Positions 46,699-55,421 of a stretch of 64,000 nt of DNA are shown here, one piece after another. Origin of the DNA: Vibrio gigantis (lineage in GTDB: Bacteria > Pseudomonadota > Gammaproteobacteria > Enterobacterales > Vibrionaceae); assembly GCF_024347515.1 (NCBI RefSeq), contig NZ_AP025494.1, forward strand, positions 1 through 64,000. Direction: 5' to 3'. The translations under genes and the position numbers were made by a program. Positions within the stretch are counted from its first letter, which is position 1; every line of letters begins with the position of its first letter. The notes beneath the pieces are model-generated. The model worked only from the letters and a program-made list of their open reading frames with translations. It did not search any database and was not told where the DNA came from.

Positions 46699-47394
46699 AT
46701 GATACGTGTCGTTTTCATTGTCGTTATGTTGACCGTGCTGAGCCAATCTGCTTTGGCCTATCAGCGCCCTGAGCGATTACTACTCGCAACCCAAGAATGG
46801 TTTCCTTATCAGTACCAAGAAAACGGGCAAATGAAAGGGCCGGGGATAGAACGAGTGAAGTGTGTCATGAGAGTGATAGACCAGCCGTATCAGCTCACGA
46901 TGACTAAGTGGGATAGAGCCCAGCTCATGACGGAGGTTGGATCACAACATGGTTTCTTCCTTGCGTCTCGTAACAGCAAGCGTGATGAGTATGCCGATTA
47001 TTCTGTGCCACTTGATCAACAGAATTGGAGTTGGTTCTCGCTCTCTGATTCAACAGAGTTAGACAACGCAATGTTCAAATCTCAGGTCGAAGTCGCGGCA
47101 CTATTTGGCTCAAATAAATGGTTTTGGCTACAGAAAAACGGTTACCGCGTGAGTAAAAAGCCAAGAACGCCAAAAGCCCTAATTGAGTTAATGCTGAACG
47201 GGGAAGTCGGAGCGGTATTGGGCAATGACGCTGTCATTGACGAGACGATAAAAAAAATGGGTATCAGTTATCGAGCGATTTCTCGAACACGGGTCAAATC
47301 GAATCCATTGTGGGTGTATTTCTCCAAAGCATTTACTAAGAAATACCCCAACTTTCTTAATGAGTTTAACGAGGCGGTTTCTCAGTGTCGTTAA
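46699..47394 (+). CDS. Family 3 periplasmic solute-binding protein (231 aa)
   Basis: Signal peptide to ~residue 20 (LTVLSQSALA). SBP_bac_3 pattern: LATQEWFPYQYQENGQMKGPGIERV, FFLASRNSKRDEYADYS, VGAVLGNDAVIDETIKKMG. Starts 2 nt after the preceding stop. As with the gene before it, no permease lies nearby. These two binding proteins, the MFS and the ATP-grasp enzyme probably form one functional unit; the ligand is unknown. Confidence 0.78.
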   Translation: MIRVVFIVVMLTVLSQSALAYQRPERLLLATQEWFPYQYQENGQMKGPGIERVKCVMRVIDQPYQLTMTKWDRAQLMTEVGSQHGFFLASRNSKRDEYADYSVPLDQQNWSWFSLSDSTELDNAMFKSQVEVAALFGSNKWFWLQKNGYRVSKKPRTPKALIELMLNGEVGAVLGNDAVIDETIKKMGISYRAISRTRVKSNPLWVYFSKAFTKKYPNFLNEFNEAVSQCR

Positions 47395-47427
47395 CTCTAA
47401 ATATTGAATTTATTGAAGGTCAGTCAA

Positions 47428-48375
47428 ATGCCTCTATCGATTAGAATTATTAGCTCTCCAGATGGTGAAAGCATCGCCCAATGGAATCAAGCATTTCCAG
47501 AAGATGGTGGAGATATCGGGCGTGCGTTTGGCGCGACGCTACAACTTAATGACGCAAGTCGTGAGATTTCAAGTACCCATGCGATGATTCGTAAGACCTC
47601 GCGTGGATACCAAATCATGGACAACAGCACTAATGGCCTTTACATCAACGGCTCCGATGCGCCTTTGGGCAATGGTAACCAATCGACATTAAGTGATGGT
47701 GATGTTCTTGATATTGGCCGCTACCGATTGCTGGTTTCTTGTTTCTTCCCTGAATCAGCGAAAGCGCAAACCCAGCCGCATCACTCTGATAACTCTCGAC
47801 TAGGTGATGATCCGTTTAGTACTGAATCAACACCTTTTATTCAAAGTATTCCTGAAGTAGATGAAGCGCCAGAGTTCACCATCTCGACGACAGATGTGGT
47901 GGGGGATGACCCATTTGCGAATGATGCCTCAGTTAAGCAAGAGCAAGCGACTCACTTTAATCTTGATTTTCAGACGGATGAGGATGACCCGCTGAAAGAC
48001 AGCGATTTTCGTGCGTCATTTCCAAACCATGAAGTGATGGCATCTCCCTCTTTCGCTCAAGAAGAGTCACCACTTAACCAATCTCAGTTTGCGATCACTG
48101 AGTTTAAGAAGCATGAGCAGCGCATACAGGAATGCACGGACAAAGCATTAGAAATGGCATTGGCAAGGTTGTTGTCTGACATTTCTCCGAATGCGATGGA
48201 GTCGATGTTTGATGATTTGTCGGGCAACGGCTTTTGGTCTCGTAAACCAAAGTACTGGGATATGTACAAACGCTATTTCAACCGACAAGTGGAGAATCGC
48301 GATTGGCAAATTAAGTTTCAAGCGTACTTGAGAGATGCAATGCGTATGCAAAAAAACTTCGAAGGGGATCAGTAA
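47428..48375 (+). CDS. tagH: FHA-domain protein of the T6SS (TagH-like)
   Basis: I choose ATG 47428 (MPLSIRIISSPDG) with GAAGG 7 nt upstream, over TTG 47404. The FHA fold occupies ~1-100 with GRAFGATLQLNDASREISSTHA and DNSTNGLYINGS; it binds phosphothreonine. A ~100-residue linker with repeated acidic DDPF/DDP motifs leads to a C-terminal helical domain (ISPNAMESMFDD ... KYWDMYKRYFN) as in TagH/VasC. In other clusters it transmits kinase signals to T6SS assembly; here the partner would be the kinase-like protein at 54774. tssJ starts on its stop codon (1-nt overlap). Confidence 0.85.
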   Translation: MPLSIRIISSPDGESIAQWNQAFPEDGGDIGRAFGATLQLNDASREISSTHAMIRKTSRGYQIMDNSTNGLYINGSDAPLGNGNQSTLSDGDVLDIGRYRLLVSCFFPESAKAQTQPHHSDNSRLGDDPFSTESTPFIQSIPEVDEAPEFTISTTDVVGDDPFANDASVKQEQATHFNLDFQTDEDDPLKDSDFRASFPNHEVMASPSFAQEESPLNQSQFAITEFKKHEQRIQECTDKALEMALARLLSDISPNAMESMFDDLSGNGFWSRKPKYWDMYKRYFNRQVENRDWQIKFQAYLRDAMRMQKNFEGDQ

Positions 48376-48842
48376 TGGTACGTCGTTTATGCCTAATGTG
48401 TATCGCCCTTATGATGTCAGGGTGCAGTTTATGGAGCGATGAGCTGGTTGAGCCAAAACTGGTCGTTGATATTAAAGCTGCGACCAATATTAACCCTAAT
48501 GTTGAAGGTAAGCCTTCTCCGGTAGAGCTCCGAATCTATCAATTGACAAATAATAATGCGTTTGAACTCTCTGATTTTATTCAAATTTATAATGATGACC
48601 AAGGCGTGTTGAAGGCCGAGTTGGCCGTTTCTCGCCAGTTACCAAGCATTTTGCCGGGTGAAACTCGTCAGGAAATTATCCCACTTGGTAGTGGCGTTAA
48701 GTACATCGGTGTGATTGCGGGTTTTGCTGATTACAGAGAGGCGAAGAACAAGGTGATTTATAAGCCGCTAATTGTGAATTCAGCGGTTATCAGTATTGAA
48801 ATTGATGGCATTAATCTGTCTGTGTCAGGGGAAGAAGAATAA
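48375..48842 (+). CDS. tssJ: TssJ, T6SS outer-membrane lipoprotein
   Basis: 155 residues with lipobox MSGC (Cys 17) and the TssJ beta-sandwich pattern (VEGKPSPVELRIYQLTNNNAFELSDF; LPGETRQEIIPL; YIGVIAGFADY). No Asp at +2, so it is sorted to the outer membrane, where it anchors the TssM periplasmic domain. Its stop is 2 nt before tssK. Confidence 0.93.
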   Translation: MVRRLCLMCIALMMSGCSLWSDELVEPKLVVDIKAATNINPNVEGKPSPVELRIYQLTNNNAFELSDFIQIYNDDQGVLKAELAVSRQLPSILPGETRQEIIPLGSGVKYIGVIAGFADYREAKNKVIYKPLIVNSAVISIEIDGINLSVSGEEE

Positions 48843-48844
48843 TA

Positions 48845-50161
48845 ATGGATAATAATAAAGTCGTGTGGAGTGAGGGGATGTTCCTTTCCCCTCAGCACTT
48901 TCAACAGCAAGAGCGCTATGTTGAACATTTTACTCGCGAGTTCGCCGGACAAATTAGCCCTAATGCTTATGGATTGACCTCGCTAGAGCTTGACCGCTCG
49001 ATGTTGAACATTGGTAAGGTTTCGGTGCGTCGTGCTAAAGGTATTTTCCCTGATGGAACGCCATTTGAAATTGAGCAAGCACTCGTGCTCGATGTGCCGA
49101 AAAATACCAGTCATAAGAAAGTGTATCTGGCCCTTCCGGTTTCAAGACCGGGCACTATTGATGTTGGAGAAGATGCGCGTCTTAGACACTCTTCACAAGA
49201 ACACCCCGTTTACGATACCAGCCGAGAGCACAGTGACCCAGTTCAGTTAGAGCTAGCAACATTGAACATTCAGCTGCGTTTAGAAGGTGACGAGCTAAAA
49301 GATTTTGTGTTGATATCCGTTGCTGAAATCAGTGAACACAAATCTGAAGGTGTTGTTGTGTTGAACCAAGCATTCGTTCCCCAATGCTTGCAGTTTGCCG
49401 TATCTAGCTACCTAACCGATAACGTTGCTGATCTATTTGCACAAGTACAATACCGTTCCCGAGCGATTCATACTCGTTTACAAGCGGAGTCCAGCAGTAA
49501 AAGCTATCAGTCGTTGATGCGTGACTACTTGTGGCTGCAAGTACTGGGTGCTTGGATGCCAAAGCTTGAACAATGGAGCCTAGATGGCTTGTTGCTGACA
49601 CGTCACCTCTATTTAGAGTGCGTTTCGATGGCGGGGCAGATGCAGGGTTTAGAAGGGAAGATGCCAAAGTCTTTCCCTGCATGGAACCAAGATGCGTTAT
49701 ACAGCATTTTCTCGACCGTGTTTTCTGAGTTATTGGTGTTACTGCGTGAGGTTCAGATAGACAACGTATCAACATTGAACTGGGACAAACAGCTGTTCGT
49801 GAGCCGTCGCTTGCTACGCACACTGGTCGATGATCGCAGCCTATACAATCAAGGGCGCTTTGTGTTGGCCGTTTCCTCGTCTATCGGTGCTACTCGACTT
49901 AGTGAAGAGTTTCCTCGTGCTGCGAAGCTAGCAGGGAACAGTGATATTGCCGGTTTAGTACGTAATGCACTTTCAGGTGTTACTTTGCGCCATCTTCCTT
50001 ATGCACCTTCTGAGCTGAAGTCTTTGAATGACGCCGCTTACTTCGAAATCGATACTAAGTCTGAATTGTGGCAAGCGCTGATCAAACGTGATGAGGCGAT
50101 CGCTCTTCATATTGATGAAAGAATTGATGATATCCACGTTGATTTTCATGTGATCAGGTAG
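48845..50161 (+). CDS. tssK: TssK, T6SS baseplate-membrane complex connector
   Basis: 438 residues with VVWSEGMFLSPQHFQQQERY at the N-terminus (diagnostic TssK/VasE), LALPVSRPGTIDVG, LDGLLLTRHLYLECVSMAG and the C-terminal YFEIDTKSELWQALIKRDE. TssK trimers link the TssEFG wedge to the TssL/M inner-membrane complex. Precedes tssL by 7 nt. Confidence 0.95.
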   Translation: MDNNKVVWSEGMFLSPQHFQQQERYVEHFTREFAGQISPNAYGLTSLELDRSMLNIGKVSVRRAKGIFPDGTPFEIEQALVLDVPKNTSHKKVYLALPVSRPGTIDVGEDARLRHSSQEHPVYDTSREHSDPVQLELATLNIQLRLEGDELKDFVLISVAEISEHKSEGVVVLNQAFVPQCLQFAVSSYLTDNVADLFAQVQYRSRAIHTRLQAESSSKSYQSLMRDYLWLQVLGAWMPKLEQWSLDGLLLTRHLYLECVSMAGQMQGLEGKMPKSFPAWNQDALYSIFSTVFSELLVLLREVQIDNVSTLNWDKQLFVSRRLLRTLVDDRSLYNQGRFVLAVSSSIGATRLSEEFPRAAKLAGNSDIAGLVRNALSGVTLRHLPYAPSELKSLNDAAYFEIDTKSELWQALIKRDEAIALHIDERIDDIHVDFHVIR

Positions 50162-50168
50162 GTAACGG

Positions 50169-51311
50169 ATGGGCGGATTATTTAACGAAGAACCGACGGT
50201 TCAAATTCGACGAGTGACATCGACCGAATCACCTCAAAAGCAGCATCAGTTGCCACCCAAAGCGGACACTTCGGGTACTGAGCGATTGATTGAGAATCTT
50301 GCCATTTATGGTAGTCCTTTAATGAATGCGGCAACGGAGCTGTTGGGTATTTTAGTGACGATTAAGCGTCAAGGTGCGCCGAGAGACATCAACCGTTTTC
50401 GTCAAAAACTTTTGTACGCCATTGATGCGTTTCGTTTGCGTGGTTTGCACTTGGATTACCACCCAAGCGTGATTGAAAAAAGCTGCTTTGTGTTGTGCGC
50501 GGCATTTGATGAAGCTGTGCTGTACACCGCTTGGGGAGAGCGTGCCCGTTGGGAAAATCATTCGTTGTTGAGCAAGGTGTTTTCACAGCGCGATGGCGGA
50601 GAGGCCTTTTTTGTGTTGCTAGATAAGGCCAGCCAGCAGCCGAATAAACTTGTTGATTTTATTGAGCTTCAGTATGTGCTTTTAGCTTTGGGTTTCAAAG
50701 GGCGCTTTCGCCATGAAGACGAGAGCCAATTGCATGATATTACCGCTCGTGCGTACGGCCTCATTCGCCACTATCGCAGTGAAAGTCCTTTTCCGGTACC
50801 GAAAACACCAACGTTAATCGAAGGTAAACGCCCGTGGCTAATGATCAGTATGGGCAAAACGTTAGGCTTGGCTTGTTTGGTTCTGGCATCCGGGTATGGC
50901 TTTACTGAATATTGGTACAACAGCCGCGTGCAGCCGTTGTTGGCACAGTTTAGCGCGATCGATATGTCAGACGTCAACCTGAAGAAAAACAGCAGTGACT
51001 TAGTGTACTTAAGTTCCGATGCGGACTTGGGGCGACAGAGTGAAAGCCTAGAGGAAGAAACGGGAATGAAAGGAAAAGTGGTCACTCAGCAATGGGAGAT
51101 CATTCTCGCGGTTTTTTCTCGGGCGAGCGACGCACTTCGTTTATCGACAGAACTCAAACAAGCAGGCTATGAGTCTTTTACTCGTGAAACGGAACATGGT
51201 GTTGAGCTTTATCTTCACGCAGGTGACGACTTAAACACCATTCGTAAGTTGAAAAATGAACTCAATGTTCGCTTTGGTTTGAACGCCACGATTAAAAGAG
51301 CGCTGAAATAA
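50169..51311 (+). CDS. tssL: TssL (DotU-type) with C-terminal SPOR-like domain
   Basis: 380 residues. Cytoplasmic DotU hook (~30-205: LAIYGSPLMNAATELLGILVTI, CFVLCAAFDEAVLYTAWG, GRFRHEDESQLHDITARAYGL), one membrane helix (~219-237, LGLACLVLASGYGFTEYWY), and a ~75-residue periplasmic tail with SPOR character (WEIILAVFSRASDALRLS, AGYESFTRETEHGVELYL). SPOR domains bind denuded peptidoglycan and would anchor the complex in the cell wall, replacing the OmpA domain of other TssL proteins. The next gene is tssM after 1 nt. Confidence 0.9.
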   Translation: MGGLFNEEPTVQIRRVTSTESPQKQHQLPPKADTSGTERLIENLAIYGSPLMNAATELLGILVTIKRQGAPRDINRFRQKLLYAIDAFRLRGLHLDYHPSVIEKSCFVLCAAFDEAVLYTAWGERARWENHSLLSKVFSQRDGGEAFFVLLDKASQQPNKLVDFIELQYVLLALGFKGRFRHEDESQLHDITARAYGLIRHYRSESPFPVPKTPTLIEGKRPWLMISMGKTLGLACLVLASGYGFTEYWYNSRVQPLLAQFSAIDMSDVNLKKNSSDLVYLSSDADLGRQSESLEEETGMKGKVVTQQWEIILAVFSRASDALRLSTELKQAGYESFTRETEHGVELYLHAGDDLNTIRKLKNELNVRFGLNATIKRALK

Positions 51312-51312
51312 G

Positions 51313-54300
51313 ATGTTTAAAAAGATATTTTCTATTTTCTTGGTGATTACTGCCATTTTAGGGACGCTCGCATTTTGGATAACGGCATCAGAAGAGCAAC
51401 CAGTCTGGATAAAGTGGGGAATGCTCGCTGTCACCGTCGTTATTGTCTTCTTTACATGTGTTTGGTGGTGGAAACAGCGCAAGCTTAATCAAACAGAGAA
51501 AGAAGAGCATGATCAACACGTACTGCTTAAACAAGACACACGCGTGATCCAGCAGCTGTTTCGTATCGCAACGAAAAAGATACAAGGACAAGCTCGTAAC
51601 AAGCTAGAAAGTCTTTACAGTCTGCCTTGGTACTTAGTTCTAGGTGGTGAAAAAGACGCGAAAAGTGCCATATTGCTACAGAATGGTTTTGAGCCAGTTA
51701 ACGAGCGCTACTTGGATGAAAGTGATACGGAACAGTACCTACGCTTTTGGAGCAACGATAACGCAGTCGTTGTGGAAGTCGGTCATCGTATATTTGATAA
51801 CGACGGTATTGACGAGTCGCTTTGGCAAGTACTGGCGAAGCAACTACTTAAATACCGTCCGAGGCAAGGGCTGAACGGCATTGTGACGGTTATTGGGTGT
51901 GATCGCCTAATGACAGGAGACAAAAAAGAACGCACTAGGCTCTCAGGCATCTATCAGGAGGCTGTGTTGTCGATGGGCGCAGAGCTTAGCTTAAACTTGC
52001 CTGTTTATGCCGCTTTCTCTAAAGCTGACTCGATAGCAGACTTCACTGGTTTCTTTGAGAGCTTCACTGCATGTGACTCAGAAAATCCTTTTGGTATTAC
52101 CTTTGAGTGCGATGTTTCACGCCGTTATGACAAACAGCAATTTGAGGCGGAAAGCCACGCATTGATTCAATCCATTGCGGGACAGCAGTTTGAGTTACTG
52201 AGAAATGTCAGTAGTGACAAGTCGGGCTCTATAATCGCTTGGCCTTATCAGCTAAGAATTTTCCTAGAGCGCGTCAACGAGTTTTTGAGCGACATTGGTC
52301 GCGAGAACCGTGTCCGAGAAGCCGTATGGATCCGCGGCGCTTATTTAATGTCATCCGGACAAAAAGGCATTGAGCACGATCTACTAACACAGGTAGTGGC
52401 CGAACGTGCTGAGTTCAACACCAATAATCAAGTTGAACAGCAGCCAAATCGTCGTGGTTTCTTTACGCAACGTTTGTTCAATAAGGTCATCTTGCCGGAG
52501 AAGAATATCGTCGGTGTTAATGAATGGCGTCATGCGGGTTATCTTGTATTTCGAACCGCTGTTCTAGCATCTGTAGTTGGGTTGATTTCTATTGCAGGTC
52601 TGAAGTTACAAGAAAACTGGAATGTTGATGAAGATTGGCGCACAACGGCTCTATCTCAAATTCGTTTTTATCAAAACGATGTTCAAAAGCTGAGCAATGA
52701 CAATTCGATGTCGGAGGTTGTGGCGGTATTAAGAGAACTCGGCGACGTGGTTGCTGAGGGCGTTCAACCTAAACCGTGGCATGAGAAAGTCAGTATTAAG
52801 CAAACAGATACGGCCGAGAGCGTTTACTCTGCTTATGAAAAACAGTTGCACCAGATAATGCTGCCAAAGCTCGAAGAGCTGATCAGCAGCGAGCTGTATG
52901 TTTATGTGAACCTTGGTAACCCAAGCCGAATCTTTGAGATTTTGCGTTACTACCAGATGTTGTTTGACCGAGAGCAACTGAACTTTGCGGAACTACAAAC
53001 TTACTTGCTTGATAACTTGAAAGACCAAGGTGAGCTTTCTCCAGACGAGCTTTACTCTTTTTCTCTTTTAATCGAAGACTTGTTTAAAAGTCATTACGAC
53101 AAGCAGCTACAACCGAACCTAGACCTGATAGCTGTTGCAACGAACAACCTTGAAGGCTTGTCACCAGAGCGACTGATTTATGCGCGTATTAAAGAGATGC
53201 CAGAGTACCGTACTCAAGTGGATCTCCGAAGCCAGCTCGGTGAGAAGTTCAATAGCTTGTTTGAGTTTACTAATGATTTCCATGGCTATCTGATCCCAGA
53301 AATCTTTACTAAGCAGGGCTATAGCCAAATTGATTTGACGGCAAAGTCGCCTCTGCTTAGAAGCTTGATGAGCGAGTTTAAAGCGATTCAAGGTGATATG
53401 TCTGGCGCATCAGTCATTGAGCTTAGAGAACTGAGCAAACAGGTTCAACGTCTGTATTTTGCCGATTACATCTACTACTGGAAAGACTTGGTCAACAACA
53501 TTCAAATCAAGCAGTTTGGCGATGCTTCAGGACTCAGCTATGCACTAAGGAACACACGTTCTCCGGCTACGAGTCCACTACTTGATGTATTGGATGCAGT
53601 TGTGGTGAACACAACATTGGCTGTCGCAGATCAACCAGATACGAAAGGACAAAAGCGTGCAGCCGGTCAACTAGGATTGAAGAAAGCGAAAAAGGTGTTG
53701 AACAAAGCCGACAAGGTGAACCGAGCAGTTGGCGATAACCTGTTGAGGCTGCAACCTTCATTCGTCGTAAATGAAGCATTTTTGCCTTTCTCTCGGTTTG
53801 TGAATGGGAATGGTAAAGACAAGGATACACCACTGGAGCAGTTGACCGTTCAAGTTGATGAGGTTAACTCGTTTTTCGATGCCGCATTGTCTAGTTCAAA
53901 CCCCGGTAAATCATTCCATGCTTATGCCATCGCCCATGCGCAAGGTAGTAGTGACCCTATCGTGAACTTCCGTCAAGCTGGCAGCAAGGCTCCGAACATC
54001 GTCGCGTCTTGGACGAAGAGTCTCAGTGAACAAGTTTGGAAACAAGTAGTGAATGGCAGCGTGGTGTATCTAAATACACAGTGGGATGAGCAAGTTTACC
54101 AGTTTTATGTGTCCGCCATTGAAGGGCGATTCCCATTTGATCAACATGGCCGTGGAGAAGTGAGCTTAGATGACTTTTCTCAATTCTTTAAACCAAGTGG
54201 CCGTGTGGCTCGCTATATAGAAGAAACCTTGAAGCCGTTTGTTTACTGGGATAACGGCAGGCTCAAGCTAAACGAAGTTGACGGCCTAACGTTACCGATA

Positions 54301-54765
54301 AACTCAAACACTCGTAAGCAACTTGAATTAGTTCAAAAGCTGAGTGGCATTTTCTTTGGTTCTTCTGGGGATGATCTTGGGTTAAGGCTTGAAGTAAAAG
54401 CGAGCTCAATGAGTACTGACGTGACGGAATTCCGCCTACGAGAGGCTGAAACGATTTACGACTACAAACATGGTCCAAGAGTGTGGCGCGAGATAACTTG
54501 GCCAACCGCAGGAGTGGATGGCTATTTGAGTGCAGAATTCTACAGCGGTCAGAATCGAGTCGCACAACAATCATTTACCGGTCAGTGGGCGTTGTTGCGC
54601 GCTATTTTTGCGAATAAGAGCAGTGCTACATCGAGCCGCTTGATTCGTAAGCTCAACTACAAAATTAACCAAAACAACATCGTATTGGATTACACGTTGC
54701 GTGATTCCAAACAACCATTGGATAAATCTTTATTTGTTCAATTCTCGTTGCCTATGCAGCTTTAA
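51313..54765 (+). CDS. tssM: TssM (IcmF), T6SS membrane-complex core
   Basis: 1150 residues. Two N-terminal membrane helices (~6-22, 33-52), a cytoplasmic GTPase-like domain, a third membrane helix at ~415-433, then the long periplasmic part ending in the beta-domain (GPRVWREITWPTAG, NRVAQQSFTGQWALLRAIFAN) that contacts TssJ. The P-loop position (~115) reads GGEKDAKSAI, i.e. Ala in place of the second Gly of GxxxxGKS, so nucleotide binding is doubtful. Walker-like motifs are absent in many active TssM, so this need not impair function. Confidence 0.93.
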   Translation: MFKKIFSIFLVITAILGTLAFWITASEEQPVWIKWGMLAVTVVIVFFTCVWWWKQRKLNQTEKEEHDQHVLLKQDTRVIQQLFRIATKKIQGQARNKLESLYSLPWYLVLGGEKDAKSAILLQNGFEPVNERYLDESDTEQYLRFWSNDNAVVVEVGHRIFDNDGIDESLWQVLAKQLLKYRPRQGLNGIVTVIGCDRLMTGDKKERTRLSGIYQEAVLSMGAELSLNLPVYAAFSKADSIADFTGFFESFTACDSENPFGITFECDVSRRYDKQQFEAESHALIQSIAGQQFELLRNVSSDKSGSIIAWPYQLRIFLERVNEFLSDIGRENRVREAVWIRGAYLMSSGQKGIEHDLLTQVVAERAEFNTNNQVEQQPNRRGFFTQRLFNKVILPEKNIVGVNEWRHAGYLVFRTAVLASVVGLISIAGLKLQENWNVDEDWRTTALSQIRFYQNDVQKLSNDNSMSEVVAVLRELGDVVAEGVQPKPWHEKVSIKQTDTAESVYSAYEKQLHQIMLPKLEELISSELYVYVNLGNPSRIFEILRYYQMLFDREQLNFAELQTYLLDNLKDQGELSPDELYSFSLLIEDLFKSHYDKQLQPNLDLIAVATNNLEGLSPERLIYARIKEMPEYRTQVDLRSQLGEKFNSLFEFTNDFHGYLIPEIFTKQGYSQIDLTAKSPLLRSLMSEFKAIQGDMSGASVIELRELSKQVQRLYFADYIYYWKDLVNNIQIKQFGDASGLSYALRNTRSPATSPLLDVLDAVVVNTTLAVADQPDTKGQKRAAGQLGLKKAKKVLNKADKVNRAVGDNLLRLQPSFVVNEAFLPFSRFVNGNGKDKDTPLEQLTVQVDEVNSFFDAALSSSNPGKSFHAYAIAHAQGSSDPIVNFRQAGSKAPNIVASWTKSLSEQVWKQVVNGSVVYLNTQWDEQVYQFYVSAIEGRFPFDQHGRGEVSLDDFSQFFKPSGRVARYIEETLKPFVYWDNGRLKLNEVDGLTLPINSNTRKQLELVQKLSGIFFGSSGDDLGLRLEVKASSMSTDVTEFRLREAETIYDYKHGPRVWREITWPTAGVDGYLSAEFYSGQNRVAQQSFTGQWALLRAIFANKSSATSSRLIRKLNYKINQNNIVLDYTLRDSKQPLDKSLFVQFSLPMQL

Positions 54766-54773
54766 GGTTGTCG

Positions 54774-55406
54774 ATGTTGAAAGCAGTGATTGAATCGCAG
54801 GAACGAGTGCGTTGCCAAGTTTTGGCGACGCACTCCCGTGTACACGAAATCAGTAACGACTTGACCCACTACACTAAGCATTTTGATTCTGCAGAGAGCC
54901 TGCAAAGAGAGTGGGTTGCTTTGCAAGAGTGTCAGGGCGCTCAAATACAAAAAGTAGTGGGTGTCGACTGGAGCAAATTGCAGCTAACGCTGGAGTTTGA
55001 TCAAAGTGCGATACCGCTGATTGAGTTTGAGCCTAAGGATCTAGCGTTATTTGCTTCGCTTTTGCCCAGTGTGGTTCAGGCGCTCAAACACTGTCATAGC
55101 AAGGGGTGGGTACATGGCGATATCAAGCCATCTAACCTGCTTTATGTACCTCAATTACAACATATTCGATTGATCGATTTCGGTGCCAGTTGTCGGACTG
55201 GAACTTCTCGGGAAGCACTCTCCGAATGGCAAGCAACGCCTATGTTTGCTTCGCCAAATCAAAAGGGTGGGGAAGGTCTGGTCGAAACGGGGGACGACTG
55301 GTTTTCACTGATTAAAATCATCGATCAGGTCATGTCATATGCGCATGACTACTCAATAAACTCAACGCTTATCCAGTGGCGAAAAGCCCTGAGCCTTGAG
55401 ATTTAG
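54774..55406 (+). CDS. Degenerate Ser/Thr kinase-like protein (PpkA-type)
   Basis: ATG 54774 is preferred to TTG 54768 (AAGG at 54763). The ~210-residue protein keeps the kinase C-lobe motifs: catalytic loop HGDIKPSN (about 117-124; usual HRD Arg replaced by Gly) and DFG (about 138-140), followed by an activation segment (PMFASPNQ). The glycine-rich loop and the VAIK-type Lys are not recognisable, and the whole N-lobe is very short. So it is either a minimal kinase or a pseudokinase. It sits 8 nt after tssM and could modify or bind the FHA protein. No cognate PppA phosphatase gene is seen. Confidence 0.65.
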   Translation: MLKAVIESQERVRCQVLATHSRVHEISNDLTHYTKHFDSAESLQREWVALQECQGAQIQKVVGVDWSKLQLTLEFDQSAIPLIEFEPKDLALFASLLPSVVQALKHCHSKGWVHGDIKPSNLLYVPQLQHIRLIDFGASCRTGTSREALSEWQATPMFASPNQKGGEGLVETGDDWFSLIKIIDQVMSYAHDYSINSTLIQWRKALSLEI

Positions 55407-55421
55407 ATAGAAGGAAAGCTA

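Noticed and set aside
43371..47394. A complete ABC importer in the T6SS locus
   Set aside because: Two binding proteins are present but no ABC ATPase or permease; the transporter is of the MFS type.
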